In this document: piece after piece, positions 36,047-43,882 of the stretch
Layout: the number at the start of each line of letters is the position of its first letter
How positions within the stretch are numbered: position 1 is the first letter of the stretch
Origin: Pseudomonas sp. CC120222-01a
GTDB taxonomy: Bacteria > Pseudomonadota > Gammaproteobacteria > Pseudomonadales > Pseudomonadaceae
Assembly (NCBI RefSeq): GCF_003097235.1
Contig: NZ_QEQQ01000008.1
Coordinates: 1-64,000, forward strand
Length of the DNA: 64,000 bases
Direction: 5' to 3'
Position numbers and translations under genes: made by a program
Notes under the pieces: generated by a model
The model's database searches: none
Told to the model about the DNA's origin: nothing
What the model saw: the letters and a program-made list of their open reading frames with translations, nothing else

Positions 36047-36637
36047 ATGATGCTGATCAAGCAGTTCCCTGACATTTCCCTCGCCGACACGCTGTTCGTC
36101 TTCGCCCTGGAGGCAGAAGCAGGTGATGTTTTTGCCGGGGTGAACACCGTGTTCACCGGCATCGGCAAGGTCAATGCCGCCATCGCCCTGACCAAAGCGA
36201 TCCAGCAGCGCCGCCCGAAGCTGATCGTCAACCTCGGTTCGGCCGGCAGCCAACGCCATGGCAAGGGCGAAGTGGTGTGCTGCACGCGCTTCGTGCAACG
36301 CGACATGGACGTGACGCCCCTGGGTTTCGCCCGTTACGAGACGCCGCTGTCGAACGTTCCGGTGCTGCTGGAGCAGGGTCATGTAATTCCTGGCCTGCCA
36401 GTGGAAACCTGCGGCAGTGGCGACAGCTTCGAGATCAACCACGGCGACGCGCCCTACGATGTGGTGGACATGGAAGCCTACGTGTTCGCCCTTATCGCAC
36501 GGGATGAAGGCATTCCGTTCGTGTGCCTGAAGTACATCTCCGATGACGCCGGCAGCGATGCGGCGGACGACTGGGCGGTGCAGGTGCACCTGGCGGCCGA
36601 GGCGTTCAAGCGGGTGTTGTTCACCGAGGCCGGCTGA
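36047..36637 (+). CDS. MTA/SAH nucleosidase-like protein
   Basis: 196 aa, PNP/UDP phosphorylase fold. FTGIGKVNAAIALTKAI and LIVNLGSAGSQ are the early motifs. DVVDMEAYVFALIA holds the ribose-binding Met-Glu pair, and ISDDAG holds the catalytic Asp. Predicted to split methylthioadenosine or S-adenosylhomocysteine. It follows the ligase by 51 bases and could recycle SAH made by the methyltransferase two genes upstream. The start MMLIKQFPDIS fits relatives; an in-frame ATG at 35999 is the alternative, and neither has a strong ribosome-binding site. Confidence 0.8.
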   Translation: MMLIKQFPDISLADTLFVFALEAEAGDVFAGVNTVFTGIGKVNAAIALTKAIQQRRPKLIVNLGSAGSQRHGKGEVVCCTRFVQRDMDVTPLGFARYETPLSNVPVLLEQGHVIPGLPVETCGSGDSFEINHGDAPYDVVDMEAYVFALIARDEGIPFVCLKYISDDAGSDAADDWAVQVHLAAEAFKRVLFTEAG

Positions 36638-36723
36638 CCATCAGGCAACTCGAATAAACCTTCATCGCGCCGGGCAGTCACTTCAGGTATGAGGCCCATT
36701 CCCGGGCCGGGGAGGTGCTGCCA

Positions 36724-37572
36724 ATGGCCAGGGCTATCTGGAAAGGCGCGATCAGTTTCGGGCTGGTCCATATCCCGGTGTCGCTCAACACCGCCGTGCG
36801 CAGTGAGCGGGTCGACTTCGACTGGCTCGACAAGCGCAGCATGGAGCCGGTGGGCTACAAGCGGATCAACAAGGTCACCGGCAAGGACATCGACAAGGAC
36901 AACATCGTCAAGGGCGTGGCGTACGAGAAGGGCCGCTACGTGGTGATCAGTGAAGAGGAGATCCGCAAGGCCCGCCCTGAAGCCACGCAGACGATCGACA
37001 TCTTTTCCTTCGTCGAAGCTGCCCAGATTCCCCTGCAACAGTTCGACACCCCGTATTACCTGAGCCCCGACAAGCGCGGCGGCAAGGTCTATGCGCTGCT
37101 GCGCGAAACGTTGGCCAGTACCGGCAAGGTGGCGCTGGCCACGGTGGTGCTGCATACCCGGCAGCACCTGGCGCTGTTGCGCCCGCTGGAGGATGCTCTG
37201 GTGATGATCACCCTGCGCTGGCCGGACGAGGTGCGTGGGCTGGAAAGCCTGGAACTGGACAACAGCGTGACCGACAGCAAGCCCGACAAGCGTGAACTGG
37301 ACATGGCCAAGCGGCTGGTAGAGGACATGAGCGGGTCGTGGGCACCGGACGAATACCACGATGCATTTCGCCAGACCATCATGGACCTGGTGGAGGAGAA
37401 GGCCAGCAAGGGCAAGATCGCCGTGGTGGAAAAGGCCGAGGGTGGGGCTGGCGAGAAAGGCGCCGATATCATCGACCTTACCGAGCTGCTCAAACGCAGC
37501 CTGGGGGGCAAATCAACCAAGAAGGCCGCCCCTGAGAAGAAACCGGCCAAGCGTACCCGCAAGGCCTCTTGA
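36724..37572 (+). CDS. ku: Non-homologous end-joining protein Ku
   Basis: 282 aa from the ATG at 36724 with GGAGGT upstream. Prokaryotic Ku opening MARAIWKGAISFGLVHIPVSL, then RINKVTGKDIDKDNIVKGV, HTRQHLALLRPLEDAL and a Lys-rich tail (KKAAPEKKPAKRTRKAS). Homodimeric ring that holds broken DNA ends and recruits LigD, whose gene lies 2.1 kb away on the other strand. The call is very secure. Confidence 0.96.
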   Translation: MARAIWKGAISFGLVHIPVSLNTAVRSERVDFDWLDKRSMEPVGYKRINKVTGKDIDKDNIVKGVAYEKGRYVVISEEEIRKARPEATQTIDIFSFVEAAQIPLQQFDTPYYLSPDKRGGKVYALLRETLASTGKVALATVVLHTRQHLALLRPLEDALVMITLRWPDEVRGLESLELDNSVTDSKPDKRELDMAKRLVEDMSGSWAPDEYHDAFRQTIMDLVEEKASKGKIAVVEKAEGGAGEKGADIIDLTELLKRSLGGKSTKKAAPEKKPAKRTRKAS

Positions 37573-37587
37573 GCTGGCGAGATCCCT

Positions 37588-37700
37588 GTGGGAGCCGCGC
37601 TTGCCGGCGATGGGCCGCGAAGCGGCCCCGGCGATTCATGCAGCAACCTTGAAATCCTGGGGCCGCTTCGCGGCCCATCGCCGGCAAGCGCGGCTCCCAC
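37588..37700. repeat. REPIN: 42-base perfect inverted arms
   Basis: Arms 37588-37629 and 37659-37700 are exact inverted copies starting GTGGGAGCCGCGCTTGCCGG, separated by 29 bases. It lies just after ku and next to the remnant genes. The stem would fold on either strand and may act as a transcript end for both convergent units. Confidence 0.88.
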
Positions 37701-37722
37701 AAGTACAGCGCTCGCCTGGCAG

Positions 37723-37806
37723 CTAAAGACTCGCCAGGTAATCGCCGAATCCTTCCCGTGCCCGGCTGTCGGCATCGGTGCAGGCCAGCCAGCTTGCGCC
37801 ACGCTC
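37723..37806 (-). pseudogene. Glycosyltransferase (GT2-like) remnant
   Basis: A 27-codon stretch ending in TAG reads ERGASWLACTDADS followed by RAREGFGDYLASL. The first part matches the GT2 metal-binding context (WL-x-x-TDADS). The second looks like the natural C-terminus of such a protein, so the middle has been lost. It has no start codon of its own. It lies 10 bases beyond the methyltransferase remnant. Confidence 0.55.
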
Positions 37807-37816
37807 CAGCATCCAT

Positions 37817-37903
37817 GCGCTTTTCGTACCAGCGGCTGCGAAAGGCCCACGGGTCGTCATTGCTGGCGTATAGATCGGCGAAATACTGCGCATCAAGGCT
37901 CAT
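37817..37903 (-). pseudogene. Truncated NodS-like SAM methyltransferase (N-terminus only)
   Basis: The ATG at 37903 begins MSLDAQYFADLYASNDDPW and holds family sequence for only 29 codons, through SRWYEKR. This is the opening of a class I methyltransferase that often follows a PIG-L deacetylase gene in Pseudomonas. After this point the frame runs into non-homologous sequence, the REPIN and the end of ku. The SAM-binding domain is absent. It starts 12 bases after the PIG-L stop. Confidence 0.65.
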
Positions 37904-37914
37904 GACGACTCCGT

Positions 37915-38670
37915 TTACAGAAACACCAGTTCGAAAGGTTGCAGCAGGCAGTCCAGCAAGCTGGCTGGCAGCACCGGCGGACGCGGGCCGTCCGGCTGCA
38001 GCTGGCTGACATGCGCGGCCAGCGCCTGGCGCTTGCGCGCCAGGGTGGCCTCGTCGAGTTCGATGCGGTGGGCGCGGGGCCAGGGCAGGCGCGGGTCATC
38101 CGGTTGCGCCCAGTGCCAGGCCCACACCGGCACCTCGATCAATTGCGCCTTGCGCGCCAGGGCGGCCTGGGCTGCCGCCCTGCCCACAGCCTCGTGATCG
38201 CAATGGCCATCGCCGCGCCAGGGAGCCATCAGTACATCATCGGGCCGTAACGCCTGGGTCAGGTGATTGACCAGGAAGGCTTCCTCGCGGGGCAGGGCGC
38301 CGTCCTTCAGGTTGAGCCGGCGCCAGTCCAGGCGGTTGAGGTCCAGGTCGAGCTGCTGCAGGGCTTGACGGCTTTCCAGCGGGCGCTGCCGACGCAGGCG
38401 ATGCTCGGTCCAGCATGCCGAGCCTGGATGGCTGCCTTCACCGTCAGTGGCGGAAATCAGCAGCAGGTCCTCTTCGCGACCGCGAAACTGCGTCAGCAGC
38501 CCGCCGGCCATGAGCACTTCATCGTCCGGGTGCGGTGCAATCAGCACCAGGCGGCGCCCGGGCGGGCACAGTTGCCGGGGGCTTATCCAGGTTGCACGTG
38601 CCAGGTGCGCAGCGTGCTGCCACTCGGCCCATGGGGTACCTTCACTGGACTGGATCAGGTTGGCATTCAT
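37915..38670 (-). CDS. PIG-L family deacetylase
   Basis: 251 aa. Zinc-dependent N-deacetylase of sugar-linked substrates. The metal motif is APHPDDE (residues 45-51) with the second ligand set in GHCDHEAV. An N-terminal ~35-residue extension precedes the fold. The ATG overlaps the stop of the acyl-CoA dehydrogenase homologue by 4 bases. In related bacteria this pair is usually followed by an intact methyltransferase and glycosyltransferase; here those are broken, so the pathway may no longer work. Confidence 0.88.
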   Translation of the reverse strand: MNANLIQSSEGTPWAEWQHAAHLARATWISPRQLCPPGRRLVLIAPHPDDEVLMAGGLLTQFRGREEDLLLISATDGEGSHPGSACWTEHRLRRQRPLESRQALQQLDLDLNRLDWRRLNLKDGALPREEAFLVNHLTQALRPDDVLMAPWRGDGHCDHEAVGRAAAQAALARKAQLIEVPVWAWHWAQPDDPRLPWPRAHRIELDEATLARKRQALAAHVSQLQPDGPRPPVLPASLLDCLLQPFELVFL

Positions 38671-39710
38671 AGCTTCCAGGCTCCTGCGGGGACTTGTGTC
38701 AGTTGCTCACCCAGTGCGGCCAGGTCGCGCTCTGCATGGCTCTGGCGGAGGAAGACCGGCAAGTCGGCGCTGAGCCTGGCGAAGTGGCTGTTGCGGCAGA
38801 ACGGTGTAGCGCCCAGCGCCCGGCCCACGTGGTGGATCACCTGCTCGACCGCCTGTTCGACCTGGGCGCGCGTGCGCCGCACCTCGAAACTGGCGTCGGC
38901 ATCGGGTTGTCGGTCTATCCAGGCTGCGCATTCACGCAGCGCCGCGCGGGCGCCGAACAAGACGGCGTCCACCGCTCCGAGGTGGGCATTGGCATGGGCG
39001 TCGGGGCGGGGCTTGCGACAATGCGCCCGCAAGTAGTCGGCCAAGGCTTCAGCAGCGCCGTACCAGCATGCAGCAATGCCCGCGCCGCCGTGCCAGAAGC
39101 CGGGGCGCGACAGGTATTGCCCGGGCTGGCCGATGGCGATGCCGGGGGTGTTGGCGAACTCCACCTCGATGCTCGCGGTAGTTGCCATGCCGACGGCTTG
39201 CCAGCGGTCGATGCTCAAGCCCTGGCTCGGCTGGGCCAGCTCGATGGCCACCAGTTGCGGCTGGTCGTCATCGGCCCAGGCGGTAATCAATGCCCGGTCG
39301 ATCTGCAGTGCGCCGGAGCACCAGGCCTTGCGACCGGTTAGGTGCACCTGGTCGCCATCGCGCGCGACAATCCGCGCCCGGGCGTCGGGGGGCTCGGCTG
39401 CCCAGACGCCCCAGATGCCCTCGGCCACCCGATGCGCCGCGCCACACTCGGCGAGAATCGCCAGTGCGTCGGTATGGCCTTCGTAAAGCTTGGCCAGCGC
39501 CAGGTCGCAGCCGGCCACCCGCGCCAGGGTTTGCCAGCGGCGCAAGGTGTTGCCTTGCCCGGGCAAGGGCAACAGGTCCAGGTGGTCGGCCTTGAGCGCC
39601 TGGACCAGTTGCGGCAGCTGGGTGTCGAGGTTCAGCGGTTGCGGCCGTTCGCCAAAGGTGCGCAGCAGCCGGTCGAGGTTGTTGAGGTCGAAATCCTGGA
39701 TGATGCTCAT
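38667..39710 (-). CDS. Acyl-CoA dehydrogenase family protein
   Basis: 347 aa from the ATG at 39710, which overlaps the ligD stop by 4 bases. The ACAD fold is recognisable: RIVARDGDQVHLTGRKAWCSGA (beta domain), AVGMATTASIEVEF, and the C-terminal helices through HHVGRALGATPFCRNSHFARLSADLPVFLRQ. It is a little shorter than fatty-acid-degrading members and may act on a non-CoA or carrier-linked substrate with the adjacent deacetylase. That it is coupled to a DNA ligase gene is odd. Confidence 0.82.
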   Translation of the reverse strand: MSIIQDFDLNNLDRLLRTFGERPQPLNLDTQLPQLVQALKADHLDLLPLPGQGNTLRRWQTLARVAGCDLALAKLYEGHTDALAILAECGAAHRVAEGIWGVWAAEPPDARARIVARDGDQVHLTGRKAWCSGALQIDRALITAWADDDQPQLVAIELAQPSQGLSIDRWQAVGMATTASIEVEFANTPGIAIGQPGQYLSRPGFWHGGAGIAACWYGAAEALADYLRAHCRKPRPDAHANAHLGAVDAVLFGARAALRECAAWIDRQPDADASFEVRRTRAQVEQAVEQVIHHVGRALGATPFCRNSHFARLSADLPVFLRQSHAERDLAALGEQLTQVPAGAWKL

Positions 39711-42205
39711 GCCATCCCCATTTGCTTGCGCATGCGTGCAGTGATCGATTGGCGAACCTTGGCCATGTCGGCCCACGGGTCGTCGACTTCGGCCAGGCGT
39801 TCCCGCAGGTTGCCGATGTGCCACTGGTTGGCGCCTTGGAGCTGGGCCAGTTCTTCACGCCAGATCGGCACCGACACCGGCAGGCCTTCGCGGGCGCGCA
39901 GGGTATAGGCGCACACCGTGGTGGCGCCTTTGCCGTTGCGCAGGTAATCGATGAAGATCTTGCCGACACGGTTCTTCGGCCCCGACACTGCACTGAGGCG
40001 GTCGGGGAACAGCCGGGCCAGGTAATCGACGATGGCGTGACTGAAATCCTTGACCTCATCCCAGCCGGCACGGCGGGTGAGGGGCACGACCAAATGCATG
40101 CCTTTGCCGCCACTGGTCTTGAGGAACACCTTCAGGCCCAGTTCGTCGAGCAGGGTGAGGGCCAGCTGCGTCGCTTCGAGCATGGCCTTCCACGGCAGCG
40201 CCGGGTCGGGGTCGAGGTCGAGCACGAAGCGGTCAGGCTTGTCGAAGTCCTTGTCGGTGGCATTCCAGGTGTGCAGCTCCAACATGTTCATCTGTACCGC
40301 GCCCAGCAGCGTATCGGGGCGGTTGATGACCATGGCGGCCTGGCCGGCTTCGGCCTTGTCGTAACTGAGCACATGGGGGATGTGCAATTGCCCGGCGTTC
40401 TTCTGGAAGAACAGCTCGCCAGCCAGGCCTTCCGGTGCCCGCACCAGGGCCACGGGGCGGTCCTTGAGCTGCGGCAGTATCCACTGGCTGACCTCGGCGT
40501 AGTACTCGGCGACCTGCCGCTTGGTGGCACCGAGGGTGGCGTCGATTACCCGCTCGGGATGGGTCAGGCGCAGGTCGCCGAGGTCGTCCGGCAGGTCGGT
40601 GGGTTTGCGTTTGGATGCGGACTTGCCGGGCATGGCACGCTCCAGGTCGATGGCGGTGGCCGGCTTGTCGTCGCGCAACCCATGGAATACCGAGTGGCGC
40701 ACCACGCCATCGCGGGTCATCTGGGCATAGGCAACCTCGGCCAGCAACTGCGGTTTGAGCCAGTGCACGCCGCGGGCTTCGGCGCCAGTGGGCGGCTTGG
40801 GCAGGGCCGGCTTGGCAATCTCCAGGGGTTTGAGCCGGGCGTGGATGCTATCCAGCGTGGTAGCGCTGAAACCGGTGCCGACTTTGCCGGCATACCGCAG
40901 TTGGCCGCTGTCGTTGTCGTGCAAGGCCAGCAGCAGGGCGCCAAAGCCAGTGCGGCTGCCCTTGGGGTCGGTGTAGCCGACGATGACGAACTCCTGGCGC
41001 TGCTTGCACTTGAGTTTCACCCAGTCGGCGCTGCGCCGGCCGACGTAGGGGCTGTCGGCACGCTTGCCGATCAGGCCTTCAAGTTCCAGGCGGCAGGCGC
41101 TGTCCAGCAGCGAGTCGACCGGCTCGTCGAAATCTTCGGAATAGCGCAGCACATCTGATTCATCGTGCTCGAGCAACGTGCGCAAGGCCTCGCGGCGCTC
41201 TTGCAGCGGCACTTGGCGCAGATCCTGGCCCCCCAAGTACGGTAAGTCGAACAGGTAGTAGCTGATCTGTTCGTCGTGTTCGGTGTCGAAAGCGTTCTGC
41301 AAGGCCTGGAAATCGGCCTTGCCACTCTCGTCGTTGACCACCATCTCGCCATCGAGCCAGGCCGAATCCACATCCAAGGCCCGCAGTGCTGCAATCTGCC
41401 TGGGCATCTTGGCGCTCCAGTCGTGGCCGTTGCGGGTGAACAGGCGGATATCGTCACCCTCGATGCGGGCCAGGATGCGGTAGCCGTCGAACTTCACTTC
41501 GTAGCGCCAGTCGCCGCCGGGGGGCGAGTCGACCAAGGTGGCGAGTTGCGGTTGCAGGTGTTCGGGCAACGCGGCCTTGACGGCGCTGCTGGCCTTCTTG
41601 CGGCTGGTACGGGCAGGTGAGCGTGTGGCTTTGGCGGCGCGCCGGGGCACCAAGGCCCGGTCGCTGAGCACACTGTCCGGCTGGGCCTCGACGATGCTGT
41701 ACTCGGCTTCGCTGCGCGCCTCGCCGTCGTGTGACTTGACCAGCATCCATTGTTCCTTCTTGCCGGCCAGGTGGGTGCGGAACAGGTTCCACACGCCGTT
41801 GAGCTTTTCGCCCTGCAGGCGAAAACGCAACTTACCCTTGGCGTAGGCCTGGAGGGCATCGCCTTCGGGTTCCCAGATACCCCGGTCCCAGACGATCACG
41901 TCACCTGCACCATAGTGGCCCTCGGGGATATTCCCCTCGAAGTCGGCATAGTCCAGCGGGTGGTCTTCGACATGCACCGCCAGGCGCCGCACTTTCGGGT
42001 CAAGCGACGGGCCTTTGGGGATGGCCCAGCTTTTCAGCGTGCCATCCAGTTCCAGGCGAAAGTCGTAGTGCAGGTGACTGGCGTCGTGTTTCTGGATGCA
42101 GAACTGCAAGGCGTGGGCGCGCTTGCCCCGCTTGAACTGCCCGCTGGGCTCGGGCGAGGCGTTGAAGTCACGCTTGCGCTCGTATTCTGCAAGGGGCTTG
42201 GCCAT
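39707..42205 (-). CDS. ligD: Multifunctional NHEJ DNA ligase LigD
   Basis: 832 aa in the order phosphoesterase-ligase-polymerase. PE domain, residues ~35-165, with HLHYDFRLELDG and HYGAGDVIVWDRG. ATP-dependent ligase, ~215-530, with the nucleophile Lys238 in EVKFDGYR and EGLIGKRADSPY. Primase-like polymerase, ~545-820, with the metal-binding LDLDPDP and the SGGKGMHLVVPL motif. Seals Ku-bound double-strand breaks. GGAGG precedes the ATG at 42205. Heads an operon with the ACAD and PIG-L genes. Confidence 0.96.
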   Translation of the reverse strand: MAKPLAEYERKRDFNASPEPSGQFKRGKRAHALQFCIQKHDASHLHYDFRLELDGTLKSWAIPKGPSLDPKVRRLAVHVEDHPLDYADFEGNIPEGHYGAGDVIVWDRGIWEPEGDALQAYAKGKLRFRLQGEKLNGVWNLFRTHLAGKKEQWMLVKSHDGEARSEAEYSIVEAQPDSVLSDRALVPRRAAKATRSPARTSRKKASSAVKAALPEHLQPQLATLVDSPPGGDWRYEVKFDGYRILARIEGDDIRLFTRNGHDWSAKMPRQIAALRALDVDSAWLDGEMVVNDESGKADFQALQNAFDTEHDEQISYYLFDLPYLGGQDLRQVPLQERREALRTLLEHDESDVLRYSEDFDEPVDSLLDSACRLELEGLIGKRADSPYVGRRSADWVKLKCKQRQEFVIVGYTDPKGSRTGFGALLLALHDNDSGQLRYAGKVGTGFSATTLDSIHARLKPLEIAKPALPKPPTGAEARGVHWLKPQLLAEVAYAQMTRDGVVRHSVFHGLRDDKPATAIDLERAMPGKSASKRKPTDLPDDLGDLRLTHPERVIDATLGATKRQVAEYYAEVSQWILPQLKDRPVALVRAPEGLAGELFFQKNAGQLHIPHVLSYDKAEAGQAAMVINRPDTLLGAVQMNMLELHTWNATDKDFDKPDRFVLDLDPDPALPWKAMLEATQLALTLLDELGLKVFLKTSGGKGMHLVVPLTRRAGWDEVKDFSHAIVDYLARLFPDRLSAVSGPKNRVGKIFIDYLRNGKGATTVCAYTLRAREGLPVSVPIWREELAQLQGANQWHIGNLRERLAEVDDPWADMAKVRQSITARMRKQMGMA

Positions 42206-42332
42206 GGCGGCCTCCGGGCATTCGCTGTCTGTAGATTGGGAGGCGGCCGCCTGCACGGTAGTTCAAAAAAACTCTGAATCATCCGCAGCTTGGCGGAGTC
42301 GACCGTGTGTACCGCACCGATGGAGAACGGCA

Positions 42333-42794
42333 ATGACCCGACCCGATGACCCCAAGCCCTACACACCGAGCGAAATCGACACCACCGAAGACCGCATGGG
42401 CAGCGTTCATGAACTGGACTTCAATGACCAGGACGACCACCCAGGTCGGGCCGGTGATGAACGGCCGGCAGCAGAGGTCGCGCAAGAGTTCCCGGCCCGC
42501 CGCGTTGCCGAAAGCGGCATGACCGGCGGCGAAGCCTTGAGCGACAGCCTGCATGAAGACGGCGTTACCTACGACGACCTGAGCCCGGACACGCTGCTGG
42601 ACGAAACCGGCGCCCGCGACCCGCATGAGCCCGGCAGCGGCGGGCCGGCGGACCAGGCCCTGCGCCACGTGGATGCCGACGAAATTGGCGGCGGCATTGG
42701 CCTGGACGAAGCTGAACTTGCCCGTTCCGCCCCGCTGGATGGCGAACCGTGGACCGATGACGTGATCGAGGATGACGAGGAGAAAGCACTATGA
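42333..42794 (+). CDS. Acidic hypothetical protein ('HPr-related' in Pseudomonas)
   Basis: 153 aa, very acidic and hydrophilic, with no membrane segment and almost no aromatic residues (start MTRPDDPKPYTPSEIDTTED, end DVIEDDEEKAL). It probably is largely unfolded. Similar Pseudomonas proteins carry the label 'phosphotransferase system, HPr-related', for which I see no basis in the sequence. GGAG lies before the ATG. Divergent from ligD across 127 bases. Confidence 0.75.
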   Translation: MTRPDDPKPYTPSEIDTTEDRMGSVHELDFNDQDDHPGRAGDERPAAEVAQEFPARRVAESGMTGGEALSDSLHEDGVTYDDLSPDTLLDETGARDPHEPGSGGPADQALRHVDADEIGGGIGLDEAELARSAPLDGEPWTDDVIEDDEEKAL

Positions 42795-42934
42795 ACCTGT
42801 GGGAGATTACACAGCCCTGCAGGCTGCGCTGTCGCACAGGGATCGCATCAACATTCTGAGAATGAGTAATACAGTTGCTCGGCATCAATGCGTCAGCCAG
42901 ATGCCTTAGTTACGTTTGCAGCCGGCGCGGCCAA

Positions 42935-43882
42935 TCAGGCCGGTTTGTCGCGCCGGCGCATGGCTCTGGCGCGCTTTTCCAGGATCAGGTAAGTGAGTAC
43001 GGCGACCACCAGCGGGATCAGGTAATACAACGTCCGGTAACCCAGCAGCGCCGCCACCAGCGTGCCCTGGCCGATCTGCCCGTGGAGCAGGGCGAGGAAC
43101 ACCATTTCGAGCACCCCAAGGCCGGCAGGAATATGGGCGACCACCCCCGCGACACAGCTGATCAGCAGGATACCGAGGATCGACGGGTAGAACGCCTCGC
43201 CAGGCAGCAGCCAGAAGATCAGCAAGGCCATCATGGCCCAGTTGCTTGCACCCAACGCCACCTGGCACAGGGCCAGGCGCAGCGAGGGCAGGGTGACTTC
43301 GTGCTCGCGCCAGCGCCAGGTGCGCTTTTTCGCCAGGCCACAGGCCAGCAGGTAGCCGATGGCGATGGCCAGCAGCAACACACCGATCAACCGCAGGCCG
43401 CTGGCCCCGACCGCCCAGTTCGCCGGCAACCTGACCAGGCCCAGGGCGAACACGCTGCCGGCCAGCAGCATGTAGCCCATCCAGTTGGTCAGCAGGCCCA
43501 GGGTGAGGATGCGGGTGATGGTCGGTGTGTCCAGGCCCAGGCGACTGTACAGGCGGTAGCGCAAGGCAACGCCACCCACCCAGGTGGTGAAGTTGAGGTT
43601 GAACGCGTAGCACACGAATGCCACCGGCAGCACCTGCCGGGCCGGCAGGCGGTGCCCGGTATAAGCGCGGGCCAGCAGGTCGTAGCAGGCGAAGATCAGG
43701 TAGCTGCACAGTGCCAATACCAGGCCGATGGCCAGCGTGCCCGGCTTGTAGGCCAGCAGCGACTGGCGTACCTCGTTCCAGTCCAGGTTGCGGGCCAGCA
43801 CATAGAGCAAGACCGGGATCAGGATCAGGAACGCCACGGTGAACAGCCGCTTGCCCCAGATTTGCCAGGCTTTCTGCGCCAT
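42935..43882 (-). CDS. ybhN: YbhN-like membrane protein (lysylphosphatidylglycerol synthase TM family)
   Basis: 315 aa, ~8 membrane helices. UPF0104/LPG_synthase_TM features include FNLNFTTWVGGVALRYRLYSRLG and GVVAHIPAGLGVLEMVFLALL. Recent work on E. coli points to a role of such proteins in phospholipid traffic; the exact function here is unknown. The start overlaps the clsB stop by one base (TGATG), and the order ybhP-clsB-ybhN equals that in E. coli. Confidence 0.87.
   Translation of the reverse strand: MAQKAWQIWGKRLFTVAFLILIPVLLYVLARNLDWNEVRQSLLAYKPGTLAIGLVLALCSYLIFACYDLLARAYTGHRLPARQVLPVAFVCYAFNLNFTTWVGGVALRYRLYSRLGLDTPTITRILTLGLLTNWMGYMLLAGSVFALGLVRLPANWAVGASGLRLIGVLLLAIAIGYLLACGLAKKRTWRWREHEVTLPSLRLALCQVALGASNWAMMALLIFWLLPGEAFYPSILGILLISCVAGVVAHIPAGLGVLEMVFLALLHGQIGQGTLVAALLGYRTLYYLIPLVVAVLTYLILEKRARAMRRRDKPA

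Noticed and set aside
37490..37816. Continuation of the truncated methyltransferase frame to 37490
   Set aside because: Past codon 29 it reads through the glycosyltransferase remnant out of frame, the REPIN and the end of ku; it cannot be a natural protein tail.
42797..42840. GTGGGAG-type sequence with a CAGCC/GGCTG hairpin after the acidic protein gene
   Set aside because: Too diverged to be called a REP element; no matching inverted copy.
42852..42864. CATTCTGAGAATG palindrome resembling part of a Fur site
   Set aside because: It lies between two convergent gene ends, so no promoter is expected there, and it only partly fits the Fur consensus.
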